A stretch of 64,000 bases of DNA from Collybiopsis luxurians FD-317 M1 (GCA_000827265.1 KN834754.1:1256831-1320830); one strand, 5' to 3'; counted from the first letter of the stretch, positions 22,449 to 35,500 are shown. Numbers and translations are program-made. Notes: generated from the letters alone by a model not told the origin.

Positions 22449-24781
22449 CCCAAGGGGGCTCAAGAATTTAAGCGCCCGTACGACGCTAGGTTAGTTAGTC
22501 TCAAGCAGGAAAAAAAAATTTCCACCCTAGCCGAAATTGGGCCGAAAAGATGTGAACCAATGCCCCCGATCGATGAGTCGACTTTTCAGCGCTCAGGTCA
22601 AATGGAAATATAACCTAGATCTGATAGAGCTTCCCAAATGCCTGTGTGAACGGGTGGTTGCAGAGGGTGAACGAAACAAGAAAATGGCAATTCAATGCTG
22701 AAGGAAGGGTTGTAAGACTGTCTGGGTTTGTTACCATTTTTGAGCTCAGTTTTGATTCTATTGACTATAGTACCACTGGCATGTAGACTGTGCTGGGATC
22801 CATTTTTTACAAAGACATGGACTTGCAATGCTTTTAGCAGTAGTACAGCACGTCAATAGCATTTCTAGAGTCTAATTGCGATATGNNNNNNNNNNNNNNN
22901 NNNNNGGAAAAAAAATTTCACCCTAGCCGAAATTGGGCCGAAAAGATGTGAACCAATGCCCCCGATCGATGAGTCGACTTTTCAGCGCTCAGGTCAAATG
23001 GAAATATAACCTAGATCTGATAGAGCTTCCCAAATGCCTGTGTGAACGGGTGGTTGCAGAGGGTGAACGAAACAAGAAAATGGCAATTCAATGCTGAAGG
23101 AAGGGTTGTAAGACTGTCTGGGTTTGTTACCATTTTTGAGCTCAGTTTTGATTCTATTGACTATAGTACCACTGGCATGTAGACTGTGCTGGGATCCATT
23201 TTTTACAAAGACATGGACTTGCAATGCTTTTAGCAGTAGTACAGCACGTCAATAGCATTTCTAGAGTCTAATTGCGATATGCCATATATGGGTCATGGGA
23301 ATTGATTACATAGTAGTTAGTCCCCCGACTGCTTGAGAAAAAAAAAATCAGCCCCCGGTGTATTTTTTTTTGGTTGATTTTTTGGCTTACCGACCATTTA
23401 GCTAGGTTCCCACGACCAGATAGCTGCGTTATCTGCCAGTTATCTGCCAAAATGCATTTCTTCGCCTCAGTTTCTCATGATACACATTAAAATAAATATA
23501 TGTTGTTGATATAAGCTCGTATTCCCAGTGTGAACTTTTATAAGTGTGTTTCATGGTGAACTGCCGACGCCAAAAAAGCTACACTCGAAGTTATCTGCCA
23601 TGGCAGATAACTCCAATGCCGAGTTCAGCGGCATAGCCCACAGCCACGCAGGCGCAGCATTTCGGACCCTCAGCACATTCAAATATTTGTCATTTCCACG
23701 GCACGACTTTGAACGCAACATCTAATGCGTGTGGATGTGAATGATGCTCGCTATCTACGTCAGAACTAATTGGAGGTTCTGGGATCAAAAACTTTCATAT
23801 TCAAAATAATTCACTCTCGATGGCCTGCTTGATTCATGCTCATCAGTTCCAGTAACCGCGCGAAGCGCGGAAGAAAAATTAGCTGAGTAGGTGGGATCAA
23901 TACTCAGAAGTGCATCCTGAATGCTATAGTATCTAGAGCAAGGTAATACGCAAGCTTTTGGACTATTTGAGTTGGAACCGCGCAGAGTGCGGAAGAGAAA
24001 AATCAAGAAAAAATAGTATTCTGCGCTCGTTCAACACGACTTTGTGAAGACATTTTCTATTCAGTGCATGTTCGCCTAATTTTCTTCAAGCTGAATATAC
24101 ATTACATATTGTTATCGAAAAATTGATATAATAAGTACGAGCAGCAGAAGTTCCATAATGGTGGCGTCATGGCAAAATTGTCGGGCCGGAGTCCTTTCTT
24201 CTTCATTTTTTTTTCTTTCTTTTTTTGAAATTTTGGGGGGGGACCTACCCAGCTAAATGGTCGGAAAACCTTTTTTTTTCTCAAGCAGTCGGGGGACTAA
24301 CTACTATGTAATTAATTCCCATGACCCATATTTGGCATATCGCAATTAGATTAGATTCTAGAAATGCTGTTGATGTGCTGTACTACTGCTAAAAGCATTG
24401 CAAGTCCATGTCTTTGTAAAAAATGGATCCCAGCACAGTCTACATGCCAGTGGTACTATAGTCAATAGAATCAAAACTGAGCTCAAAAATGGTAACAAAC
24501 CCAGACAGTCTTACAACCCTTCCTTCAGCATTGAATTGCCATTTTCTTGTTTCGTTCACCCTCTGCAACCACCCGTTCACACAGGCATTTGGGAAGCTCT
24601 ATCAGATCTAGGTTATATTTCCATTTGACCTGAGCGCTGAAAAGTCGACTCATCGATCGGGGGCATTGGTTCACATCTTTTCGGCCCAATTTCGGCTAGG
24701 GTGGAAATTTTTTTTTCCTGCTTGAGACTAACTAACTAACCTAGCGTCGTACGGGCGCTTAAATTCTTGAGCCCCCTTGGG
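22449..24781. mobile_element. Non-autonomous element with long terminal inverted repeats
   Basis: The ends are perfect inverted copies of one another for tens of bases: CCCAAGGGGGCTCAAG at 22449 and its complement ending at 24781. The inverted arms are more than 500 bases long, pairing inward to about 23405 on the left and about 24245 on the right. The middle (about 23405-24245) has no coding frame of note but contains GC-rich palindromes (gcgcgaagcgcgg) and repeated TTATCTGCC words. No transposase is present, so this is a fold-back or MITE-like element. No clear target-site duplication is visible. The apparent 76-aa frame seen three times lies entirely in the arms and is probably not a gene. 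The left arm is duplicated around an assembly gap. Confidence 0.7.
22886..22905. other. Assembly gap (20 N)
   Basis: Twenty N bases. The 375 or so bases before the gap (from about 22510) reappear almost identically right after it (22906-23281), offset 396 bases. Only a base or two differ at a poly-A and C run. This looks like two contig ends that overlap but were not merged. Confidence 0.9.
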
Positions 24782-24799
24782 TGTCGGGAGTATCTCGCG

Positions 24800-25450
24800 C
24801 GCTACATCGCGGTGGCCGATACTCACGATCAGCGAAGAGACCTTCCTAAACATAGCATACGTATAACTTCGTTCGTAAATACCGGACATGATATGGTTAA
24901 GCAATCCCTTCCTGAAATTACATAACTTTGTTGGAAAATACTCAGTATGATTCTTATGGTCAGCGGCGAGGCCTTCCTGAATATAGCAATTTTTTTCGTA
25001 ATTACTGACTTCAATATTGACCGTGATGCTCTTGTAGTCAGTAGTCACTGGTGAAGCCTTCTTAAATATAACTTTGCTCGTACATACTGAACAGAGTTCC
25101 TAAGGTCAGGACTCAGCGGCTAAGCCTTCCTACTGAAAAAAAATGTAGTTAACTGTCTTTGTAAATACTGAGCTAGAATTCTTGTGATTAGTAGTGAAGT
25201 TTTCCTGAATGCTTCGTAAGTATTGGGCCTGACTGTTGGCAGCCTGTGAAGCCTTCCAAAAATATAATTTAACTCTGTTTGTAAATTGTAAAAATGCACT
25301 CAAATGCACATTGCACTTCTTCGAGATGTGAGTCGGCAACTGGGCCTTCCTGAATAAGTATTCAAAATACAATTATGTGAATGCTGAGCTTGAATTTCTT
25401 GTGGTTAGTAGTGAAGCTGTTAGTGTAACTTTGTTCCCTAATACCGAACA
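24800..25450. repeat. Degenerate tandem repeat, right part
   Basis: About six diverged units of the same repeat seen to the left of the inverted-repeat element, each with CCTTCCTGAA-like and TTTGTTCGTAAATACTGA-like cores and a GTCAGTAGTGAAG-like segment. Unit length varies around 80-110 bases. It contains no supportable gene. Confidence 0.6.
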
Positions 25451-26089
25451 CGAAACTCTTACACTAAAAGTTGTACACTCACCCCCACGACCTTTGGACA
25501 GTGTCATGCCCAGCTTCTTTGTACAGTGGCCTCTCGAAGCACATAGGGATGATAATTCGCTCTCAGGGTTGACTCTTATAGCGCAGTACTCTAGATTCAT
25601 ACTTGTCAAAAAATAAAAAGTTGCGATTGAGCAGTCATCGGTCCGACTCATCGCTGTTCTGTGTGGACACAAGACTGAATTTCAAACATACTGCTTTACT
25701 CATACGTTCAGACTTAGTACTTACAACCTAATTATGGAGTCCCATTTAGTGTTATTCTTGGTAGATATGCACATACGATATGTAAATGGTGCAAATCGAG
25801 CGAACGAAGCAAGAGCCGACACGATTATTGGAGGTTAGTCAAGAGGTCAAAGTTTAGCATTCCAAACCTGAACTAGGTTTCACTGTCCAAGCGATATTGG
25901 GAATGAAGAGCTGATTGTAGGGCAATATGCTAACACTATCACTCGGTGGTCTCCGAAATGGAAAGTACTTAAGGAATGAAAGTCAAATTGCAAAACTTAC
26001 AGCAGTTCAAATTCTTCCACCGGTACCTCTCTAAAACACGTCACGCAAGCTCCTTCATCATCATACCGAATATTAGCCCTCAGAAAACA
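25451..26089. other. Intergenic region
   Basis: I see nothing supportable between the repeat tract and the kinase-like gene apart from its promoter side. Confidence 0.4.
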
Positions 26090-27073
26090 ATGCGGTAGGC
26101 CCCGTCTGGTCAATATACTAAATAAGTATTAACTGTGACGTGCAGCTGCCCTTACTACTCTGGTGCCGAATATCACCTACAGATTACTGGGTCTCCAGTT
26201 CCTGCTATCATAGACGTAAAAGTCATAGTTCTTGAAGTATTCGAACCCATCACGATATCGCCGGTGCTTAAAGTTGCACTGGCACCTGAATCACTTTCAA
26301 CCGCTCTTCCGCCCACTCTGGTCTTAAAAGTCTACGATAGACGCTACACAAAAGACTTGCGTGCATTCTATGATGTCCCGGAACTATCTGCGGAGACCGA
26401 AGAGGCTTTTCGCGCTTGGGTGTCTTCGACATCAGGATCGCAACGCACTCTGGACGAATGGAATCAAAAGCGTCGCGCCGATGATGAACTTGATGTCGAA
26501 CCATCTGCGGAAGAAACGGAGGCATATCTTGCCACACTCCTTGCTTCATATTACGAGAACGAGATCCGTGTCTATGAGCGCATGGCATCGATGCAGGGCA
26601 AGGAGATCCCCCGCTTTTTCGGTCGTACGCGATTCATCATCGATTCGGACAATACTCAGCCGGACCAGATGACTGATGCAGAAGTGCCTGGTATCCTGAT
26701 GGAGTATGTGGAGGGTACAAGACTGGATGAACTCTCAATCAGCGAGCTATTGCCGGCGCTCTGCCATAAATGTGTGGATATTGTGCAAGCGTTTGGGGAC
26801 AGAGACGTGCTGAACCAGGATGTGCGTTTGGAGAACTTCATTGTGCCGTCATCTTCTGAGGCCCACATTTCTGGTTCCGAAAACCATCGCCGAGATGTCG
26901 TTGTGATCGACTTTGCGCAGGCACGATTAAGAGGCGAAGATGAAGACGAAGAGCAGTGGAAGAGAGAGAAATGGTCGGCAGATGAAGAGGGCGCCATTGG
27001 GTATACTCTGAAACAGAAGTGTGATTGGAATTACGAGCCGACCTATCGATACATGGTGCTGGCAGAGGATTGA
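26090..27073 (+). CDS. Atypical protein-kinase-like protein
   Basis: About 310 aa. Preferred model: a five-base first exon 26090-26094 (ATGCG), then 26146-27073, with an intron carrying a TACTAAA-type branch site. An unspliced ATG at 26135 gives almost the same protein. Kinase landmarks are visible: LKVYD with the ATP-binding Lys (near residue 65), an ENEIRVYERM helix, a hinge LMEYVEGTRLDEL, a catalytic loop LNQDVRLENFIV in which the usual HRD is NQD (Asp kept, Asn kept five residues later), and VVIDFAQAR where DFG is DFA. The glycine-rich loop is not obvious. Such proteins are abundant in agaricomycetes and resemble small-molecule kinases as much as protein kinases. Catalytic residues Lys, Asp, Asn and Asp remain, so activity is possible; substrate unknown. 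Confidence 0.75.
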
Positions 27074-27830
27074 GAAAACATGTCAGTAGATCTTTCGCCA
27101 GATTTTGATATTTTTCTAACATTTTCATTTGTTAGAATGACCATCTTCAAAACGATTTTGTTCCTAGCCTTGTTTTTATTTTATTTTATTCCTTTGCGCT
27201 TTTATCGCCAGTAAAGAAGGTCATAGGTCAAGGGATGGAGAGTTTCGGCGGAAGAGTATAGGTTAGATTTCATGTTCAGTTCTAAGTTATGCCAAATATC
27301 GCTTTAAAGGTTTTCCGATTTCACATTGCACTGTGACTCTTGATAGTTTTGCAGATTCTTTGATGAGGGGGGACTTAGAACCTGTGTAGAAACAAGCAAA
27401 ACTTCGCAAGCAGATTCGCTGTAGAAGGCCGTCAATTGACAGACAGATCGGTCTTGGTACGCCGAGGCGCTTCGGGAGAAGCTGACAGAAGCTTTGACAT
27501 CACCATTCGGAGATGAAGGTGATGGAGGAGCACGAGAGTTCAAACAAGGTGTTTATGGGTTTCATGTCTCTATCCCATCCTGATCTTAACTTTTTGCTGG
27601 CAGATGCGTCTCTGCGGACTTTTTTTGCGATTGAAAACTGGAGAGTCGAGAGTGTAGCCTGTGCAGCAAGGAAGATCCGGCGGATCCGGCCATTGTGTTT
27701 CGTCCGCATACGGTTAAGCCTATTTTGTTTACTAAATTGAACAAAATTTTTTTCAGTTCTTGAGTACATATGGGTACGCTGTCAGGCTTATTTAAGTTGG
27801 ATACGGTGTTGTAATCCCCAAAATTGTCGC
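27074..27830. other. Intergenic region
   Basis: It contains the 3' end of the kinase-like gene (T-rich just after the stop) and the promoter of the membrane protein. Open frames at 27304-27769 on both strands show no domain. Confidence 0.4.
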
Positions 27831-29139
27831 ATGGGTACCTCTCAGATCCCTTTGGACAGAGCCTATCTCACTGCAATATGGCTAGAGACTCTGTTCTATG
27901 GTATGTACCTCTTTTTATTTGCCTGTGTCAAGTTGGTGAATGAGCTTAATCCCGTAGGATGTAACATGGTCTTATTCTTCTCGTACCTCTTTATTGTACG
28001 GTACAAACGAAGACACAGTCTCAGCAAGATCATCGTCACCGTAGCAGTCTTTATGTTCCTATTCTCTACGGTGCATGTATCTCTGGGATTTTCGCGATTG
28101 ATCGAGGGGTTCATTATTTTGCGAAATCAACCTGGAGGACCAGCTGCTTTCTTCTCAAATGTCAGTATACCTGCGAATGTTGCCAAGGTCATCATCCATA
28201 CCGTAAATTCCATTTTAGGGGATAGCATCATGGTGAGCTGCCAGAATTTTTGGAACCTGGAGGCTGGAGTTCGCTGACAGTGAACATCTTGATTGACCCT
28301 TGTGCGATAAACGTAGGTGTGGAGATGTTACAATGTTTGGGGACAGAACTGGCTACCTTCTATTCTTCCTATCCTTTTAATCATTGCTTCCGCAGGTAAG
28401 CAGCGTTCTTGTGGTTCGCACGCCAGATTTCAAGTTGATCATTTGGGTCGTCCAGTCTGCGGATTCGGTCAAGGTATAATTTTTGCAGAAGCCAAAACTG
28501 TACATAGCGCATTCGAGTCGCAGCTTGAGAAATGGAACGGATCGCTGTTCTCCATGTCACTTACCACCAATGTCGTCGTTACGACTTTGATTGCTGTTCG
28601 GATCTGGTGAGTAGGTCTTTTATTTCGCCACAATGAGAAAGAATTCACAAAACTCTAGGTGGGTAGGCCGTCAAGTAAACATCTCTCATAAGTCACATTT
28701 CAAATATCGACGAGTTTTAACCCTCGTCATCGAGTCTGGCGCCATCTACTCTTCGGCGCTCATCATTGAAATCACTCTTTACTTTCTGGGAAACAATGCG
28801 TTCTATATCATCTATGATCCTATTGCTCAGCTGACGGTGCGTGTCTGAGTACATTTGACTAGGAAACTGGCTTACTTTTCTTTCCAGGCAATTGTTCCTA
28901 CTATGATCATTGTCATGACGAGTCTTGGGCTAACCTCAGACGACCTAAATTCGGAGGAAGGACGCACGAGCCGAGCACGTACTATGACCGGGATTGAGTC
29001 TCGACCGCAGTTTGCGGGCAGGGCGCGGCCAGCGCATACATTCTCATCTGAAGCAGATTCATCTTATCAGGATGCTGATCAAGGAAATGGTGGCATCTTT
29101 CTGGAGTTGAATCAAAAGGATCCTGCCAAGATTATATAA
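27831..29139 (+). CDS. Multi-pass (about seven-helix) membrane protein
   Basis: Six exons, 27831-27900, 27958-28232, 28317-28395, 28456-28606, 28659-28836 and 28888-29139, give 334 aa. Hydrophobic segments in order: AYLTAIWLETLFYG, MVLFFSYLFIV, IIVTVAVFMFLFSTVHV, the region after VAKVIIHTVN, LPSILPILLIIASAG, LFSMSLTTNVVVTTLIAVRIW, VLTLVIESGAIYSSALIIEI and IVPTMIIVMTSLGL. The soluble C-terminal 70 residues are acidic and Ser/Arg rich. It fits the large unnamed agaricomycete family whose members begin with PLD.AYL and contain YNVWG and RIWW. These look receptor-like but no ligand or G-protein link is established. Splicing intron 1 (GTATGT donor) improves the fit to that family. Confidence 0.82.
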
Positions 29140-32100
29140 ATATTCACATCTTCTAAGTATGTGCGCTCAATAGTTCTCGGTGCAACATGTCGTTCTTTTT
29201 TTCTAGTTAATCTAACAGCTACCAGTACTATGTAAGGTATTGGCGCGCTCAAGTGAGTAACGCATATTCACTGGCCAAATTCCGAATAGACTGGCAAAGC
29301 TTACCGTTGTGCCAACATCTCCACGCGATATACGACACAGACGTCCCCGTCAACGGTTGATGAACGTTGAACATTGACTGATATGGCTTCCTAATTCGAG
29401 CGCAAGCTGTGACGACGTTGATACTTATTCAAGTATCGAAAGCTCGATTCAGCTGTTCTCCCCTGCATCCTTGTTCGCAGGTGCACTTTGTACGAAAGGA
29501 ATTAGGATCGGTAAGTGGCACACCGGGGTTCGAACTCGTCAGGGCATTCATCAGCTACCATGTGATCCTGAAAAGGAAATTCCAGAGTCTCCGTGTACCT
29601 ACAGATCCTTTAAATTAACCCAGAGAGAACTTCCTCTTGAAAGCACTTGAACACATCTTTGTGAGTCAAAATTCGAGCTATTCCGAGTAATTGTTCATAC
29701 CAGACGATCCTTCCTACCTGCCAAGTCACCGCCGCCTGTCTCCGTTCCGGAAAATATTCAAAAGGCATTAACACCTGTTTAACACCTGTTTACCCTGGCA
29801 GTAATACCGACGGAGGATCCGAGGTAATCGAACGTCATGGGCTCAGGGCTGTCGACATTGTCTAATTTCTTTTGTCTCCTCGTTCACTTGGCCATCTGTC
29901 ATTGTGTTCAATGCAGTTGGCGGTGATAGCGCTGATGTTGGGGTATTGCACTGATTACTTTAGCAGGGGGTGGCGGCCATAGTTACTATGCTTGGTCTTA
30001 AAGCAGAATAGCTCAGGTGTTCTGACTGGGCGTCATTCTAATATTCAGCGGACGTTGAGGGGAATAAGCATATGCACACTTCGAGTCATCGCCCGCTCGA
30101 GCAGCTACTCGACCCTCAAGTGCCAAGTGCAGTGTTCAAACAAGTCGACACAGAATGCTAATATGAGACCAGTACTCGACCCTCGTAGGGGTTCCAAGGT
30201 AGAGCAGGGTAGGGACTGGCAAACATCGAACGTTTCAAACCTATAGCCGAGTGTAGAGTACGCCGCTGGTAAGCTGCCTCTTTTTTGGTGAGGGTCAATA
30301 GGCCGTTTGAAAGCTCGAAGCTGATTTAACCGTCTTCTGGTCGTTCATATCTTACAACATCATGGTGAACATTCCGCGCAGTCGGCAACCTGAGCTCCTT
30401 TTGAACTTATCGAATGTGTTCCGGCTTGATTTGAAGTATACAATCTAGGTCTTACCTCGACGTACTCTGTAGGCATTAGATCAAGTCCCGACTTGCAAGA
30501 GTTCCGCCACTCATAGAGCTGACGCAATTATATGCGTCGCCGGTGAGGCTTTTCTGCCTCGTACGATCAACTATCGGTGCTGAATAGCATCATGCGCTCT
30601 CTATTTTATGTTCCCGCCTCCTGCCTAGGACCCGGGCCCGAGTCTTTCCCGGCAAGGATCATTGTCAATTTAACCAGAAAATATGCGTATGGAGGTACTG
30701 TACATGGACCAAATCAGAATGGAAGTCTGCAACGCTTCTCGGGATTCCTGGCAGCTGCCAACTGCTGCAAAAGGCTCTCAATATGCAAATACCGGATCGA
30801 GTCTTCTATCTACATATTCCGCAGCTGCTCATGAAGATCGAAGCTTTCCACTGGAAGTATAATAATCATTGACGAATTGAACGCACTAGGAAAAACGCAC
30901 TTTGTAGTGGAGTCGCGTGCGCAGTCTGATTTTTCTAAGCCAATGGTATTTGAGAGGAATCCCTGCTAGCAGGTACCTGTGTTAAGTGCACTCTCCTCGC
31001 ACTCACGACCCACTAGTGTTCGTAACCCAGACCTTGACCTGGCTCCCAGTTTCGCGAGTTAACGTTGCAGTGGCTTTTCTGGGTCGATGCTTGTGAGAAC
31101 TTGGGCTAAAATCCGCGGTGGAGGAACTCGAAGATGGAGTTGCAGTATCAAGATCCTGTCAGCAGCATATGAAAATTATGAGAAGAATATTATCGATCCA
31201 GCAACGGCGGCTTGGTTTACGTCTACATGTAATTATATCTCCCGATTGAGATTGTTTCTTCATCCTTTAACAGTGATCTTCATATTACTTGCCTATGGAG
31301 ACGATACACCCGATGCCTATCCAATTTCCATCGTTCGGCCGAGGATCAGCGACAAAAGTGACCTCCGCACGACGAGGGCGGGTTGTTAGGAAGCGAATCA
31401 CCTTGGCCTATGATTCTTCAAACTTTCCTCTACTCTATTCCCAATTACCCGACATGCTGAGCTCGCTCAGGACTACCGACTCTGTGCCCATTTAACGCCT
31501 CCATGAGTATATGCGTACTAAGATGAAGTTTGACACCGCATGCAGAGGAGTGGAGTGACGGAGCTTCGAAGCAGTGTTATGACCCGGGATAACCAGATAA
31601 AAATAAGCTGTTGTGTACGGCATATAAATATGTTACCCAGGGTATTCCAGTCATTTGAATTCATGATACCACTGTCGAAGACTACGCTTCGACCCAGTTA
31701 TGTAGTGTGAGAATTTTTGATGTAATTGTTCTCGTGTGCCAGATTGACCCAGCGGTGATCTCAGACGGCGAGCCCCCTTGGGGCCAGCTTAGGTTTGTAG
31801 ATCTCGTTCGATGAAGGACCTGGACGTTTCTCTGGCGGGAAAATGTGGAAGTAGTAGCATAATATTAATGTGGCGCAGACCGCGGAGGTAGAGAGGTGGG
31901 ACTGGGAGGCTGGAAGCCGGAGGCCGGAGAGTGCCGAGGGTACCGTAAGGGGCTAGATGGAGATTTGAGCCCATTTACTCGGTTGTATATACCCCATCTA
32001 GGACCATGTTTGGGACACTTGGGACTTTACACCTTACTACGACCTGTGCAAGTTTGCGGTTTCAGTCGGAATCAGTATTGACACTGGGTCTCTATTGGGT

Positions 32101-32592
32101 TAAGTTGTATCCACGCTCTCCCTCGTGCATCGGATCCTCCATTCATTCCCCAGAACGGTTTCATGCAGACATAACGAAAACTGGACATAATTCTCAAGAT
32201 ATATGGGCATATTGAGCGTTCAGTAACTACTGTACCTCAACTTGCCCCAAATTACTGGCAGTTTTTGGCTTCGAATACAACCAAGTTTAGCAGCAGCAGC
32301 AGCAGCTAAGCAGAGTAACTGCCCAAATCAATCGCTAACACAAGCTCAGGTAACGAAATCTTTCCGAGGAATCAACACATATCAATCTAGGCTTCTTTGG
32401 ACTTTTGGGGGTACATTGGATACGTATATTCGGGTACATTAACACGCCTCCCGCGAACAAGTCCCACTTTACGCTTTTCTCTTCTCCCCTCGTCTCAAAT
32501 ATCTTTTCGTTCTGTCTCAACTGTTTGTGGTTCTCGGACATAACAAGTTTTAGACTCGGCGTCGGCTCTGCAAGTTGATAGTGTTCCTTTTC
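29140..32592. other. 3.4-kb region without a recognisable gene
   Basis: No open frame above 100 codons has a domain or splice chain, and I found no transposon protein. It includes a short (AGC) run at 32289-32306 and a TATAAATAT-like site near 31623. The 29140-29350 part follows the membrane-protein gene. The end is the promoter of the arrestin gene. It could hold non-coding or strongly decayed sequence. Confidence 0.45.
32289..32306. repeat. AGC trinucleotide microsatellite
   Basis: Six consecutive AGC units in a non-coding stretch about 290 bases before the arrestin start codon. Confidence 0.8.
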
Positions 32593-35500
32593 ATGATGGC
32601 ATCCGCGTTCCAATCATTATCATTTAACGACACTTCCTCGATCATTTCCTCTGCCATTTCCACAAAAACCAAAGCTAGTAAACGGAAATCCGATGTACAG
32701 TCTATAATTTCCCTCACTCCTTCCGGATTCTCCGCCCACCCCAGTCCAGGCCTTCCTCTAGTTCCTTCTAGTCCGAGCCACCCGGCCAAAAATACTCTTT
32801 CGATACGGCTTGCTGAATCTGCAGTTTTCCTTCGGACGAATGACTCCACTGGTCGGAATCGGTATAACGATTCCCGGCCGACGTTTTTGAGAGGTATTGT
32901 GCAACTGGAGTTGGTAAAACCTACGAGGATCAGTAGGATTGTACTGGAATTGGGGGCGAAGAGCGTCACGGTTTGGCCCGAAGGTGCGATTATTCGACTT
33001 CAATCAATGTCAGATTTTCCTCATCACTGTTCTAGGGACGCACGGCAGAGACCTGACAGAGGCTCACAAAGTCTTTTCGGCTACCGAGACTGTCTTCTCT
33101 GCTTCATCTCGGCGGGACAGGTCTACTTCTCGTGATCGTTCAACCAGCGAATGGGACTCTTTCGTCAATTTCGAGGACGAGACTCCCCCATTGTCTCCAT
33201 CAACCCCTACTGGAACCGGATGGAGTTCGGGGTGGATATCACCCGACGTTAGATCAATACGCAGTCAAACGTCTGGGACGATTACGCCAACTACTAGAAG
33301 AGCACTGAGTGCTGACAGTGGTCGTTTTAGGCGTTTACCCGATCCTCCTGCCCAACCTATTCCTGAAGGAACGCCTCCACCGTATTCGGCCGAAGCTACG
33401 GTTGAGTCCCCCATCGAGGCGAGTCCCGGAAACTCGCTGTCGCCTGGGACCTATATCGAATCTCGAATATCGTTTCAAAGTGGTGTGAATCAGTCCAGCG
33501 ATCATGCTCCAGGAGGCAGAAGATCCAAGTCAAAGCCTCACAGGCCTCCAACGAGAGGAGATGCTCCAAGAGCACCGCTACCTTCCATTCCTCCTGTGCC
33601 TCCGCTCCCCACAGAGACCTCTTCGCTCGCTTCCCCTACCTCACCTCGTCCACTCCCTTCACCTCCTGCACAATCTTCTCAATCTGAACCTGAGTCTTCG
33701 CAACCCTCATCCCAATCTCACTCGCATTCGGAACCTCACAAACTTCACAAAAATCACCCGTACGCGCCTTCAACGACCACCTCATCGCGCTCTCAACTCG
33801 TCCCCAGGGAGCCGCTGGTATCAAACGAGTTTATTGCTAGCCCTTTACCTCCCGCGACTCGTTCTCAGTCTGATATTGGATCCTTGCAATCCTCTTCGGC
33901 ATCTTCTTCCCGGGCTGATATTCAGAAGGAAGACCAGGGTGAGACACAGGATGGTAGAGGACCTCATGCTGAAAGTGAACCTACCGACCCTTATGAATAC
34001 GCACGGACTCATGCTCGTGCACATCTTCAGTCCTCTGCACCAGTAGGGGCTTCTACCCTTCCTCACTCTCACTCTCACTCTCAAACTTCTTCTCATACGC
34101 GTTCACACTACTCCCAAGATGACGAGGACGAGGTCCCACGAGGCCGGAAGAAGTCCCGTTTCAGCTTGGCCTCGCTCGGGAGTCGGATTGTACATGCTTT
34201 TAGCAAATCGCGCTCTCGGTCTCGGTCAGTTTCAAAAAGACCAGAAAGTACCAGCCGGGATCCTACGCACAAAGGCGAAGAAATGCCAAGGGACAGAAGC
34301 CCAAGTCGAGTGAGCACTCGGAGTGGCGTCAGTACAGGCAGCGGTGTCAGCGGAGTTACCACGGTTAGCACAGATACTAAAAAGAGCAAGCGGTCGATTT
34401 CGCTGCCGTGGAAGAAAAAACGGAGAACCAGTACAGCCACGACTGTTTCTCAAATGAGTGGCGTATCTGCTGCAAGCGGGATATCGCAGGGAAGCGCAGC
34501 GTCTAGGGCTACCACGGATATCAGTGAGGATGAACGGGGAAGAGGAAGAGTCGATGAGATGGGATTCGTCGACCTTTCTGCATCGCCTGATGGTACTCAA
34601 ACGTCGAACCCTCCAATTCCGTCCCCGCTTCCAGCTTCTATATCATCTCGTACCACCGCCACCACGACTTCTGCATCGTCTGTGTCCTCACATCAAAGCC
34701 GGCCGGCGTCACTGACTAGTCAGAGGAGAGCTTCCTCCGCGACCCGCTCAGTTTCAGGAAACTCCTCAGATGCGCAGAGCCGCATAACGTTTGTCGACTC
34801 ACCCGCACCTTCCTCAACTGCATTTTCCGTACCCAGACCCCCTTCTGTGCTGTCCGGTATTTCTGGCTTCTCGGGTCTATCTAGATCTTCGAAAGAGCGC
34901 GATCGAGACGCTTCGAAGGAACGTGATAAGGAAGGAGAGGGTCCGGGGTGGAAAGAGTTTGCGAAAGGAACGTATACTTATCCTATTCTTCTCGCTATTC
35001 CAGGACATGCCCCTCCGACTCTGGACACGGCGTCATCTCACCAGAGGCCCTGGAATCCTAGCAATCGCATCCCAAATACGAGTTCTAACTCAACTAGCTC
35101 GAAGGACGTTATCGCTTGGGGTGGATACGCTGGTGGACACGCTGGTGCGTATGGGGCATATAACGGGAATGGGGTCGAGGAAGATTTGCCTCATTGTACA
35201 TTAAAGTGGCAGCTGAAAGCCAGTGTGCACCGGCCTGGGGCGTTTGCATCCAAGGTATCTGCGAAGCTTAAAATACTACTTTGTCTTCATACTTAATAAG
35301 TTCTCTTTATACAGATGCAAGTAACTCGCGAGGTGCTCGTTGTCTCTGGACCTTCTGAGGATGATGGAGAGGATACGTTGAATGGCGGAGGTGAGAGCGT
35401 TGTCGTGGAAAGGACCTGGGATGGCGGAATGGGTTCTAGTCTCGCTACAGGTCTGGGTAGTGGAGGAGTAGGAGCAGGATCGGAACCAGGAAGTCCTCTT

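Noticed and set aside
22598..24628. A 76-aa frame present three times
   Set aside because: It lies in the arms of the inverted-repeat element and recurs only because the arms and the gap-flank copy recur; no domain or start context.
28468..28482. A 15-base GT-AG intron in the membrane-protein gene
   Set aside because: Too short to splice, and retaining it gives the better protein (FGQGIIFAEAK).
29515..29545. GGGGTTCGAACTC, like a tRNA T-loop
   Set aside because: The flanking bases do not pair as a T-stem, and no D or anticodon arm can be drawn upstream.
32289..34090. AGC microsatellite and CT-rich repeats as possible CRISPR or satellite arrays
   Set aside because: Simple trinucleotide repeat in non-coding DNA and Ser-His coding repeats in the arrestin; no spacer structure.
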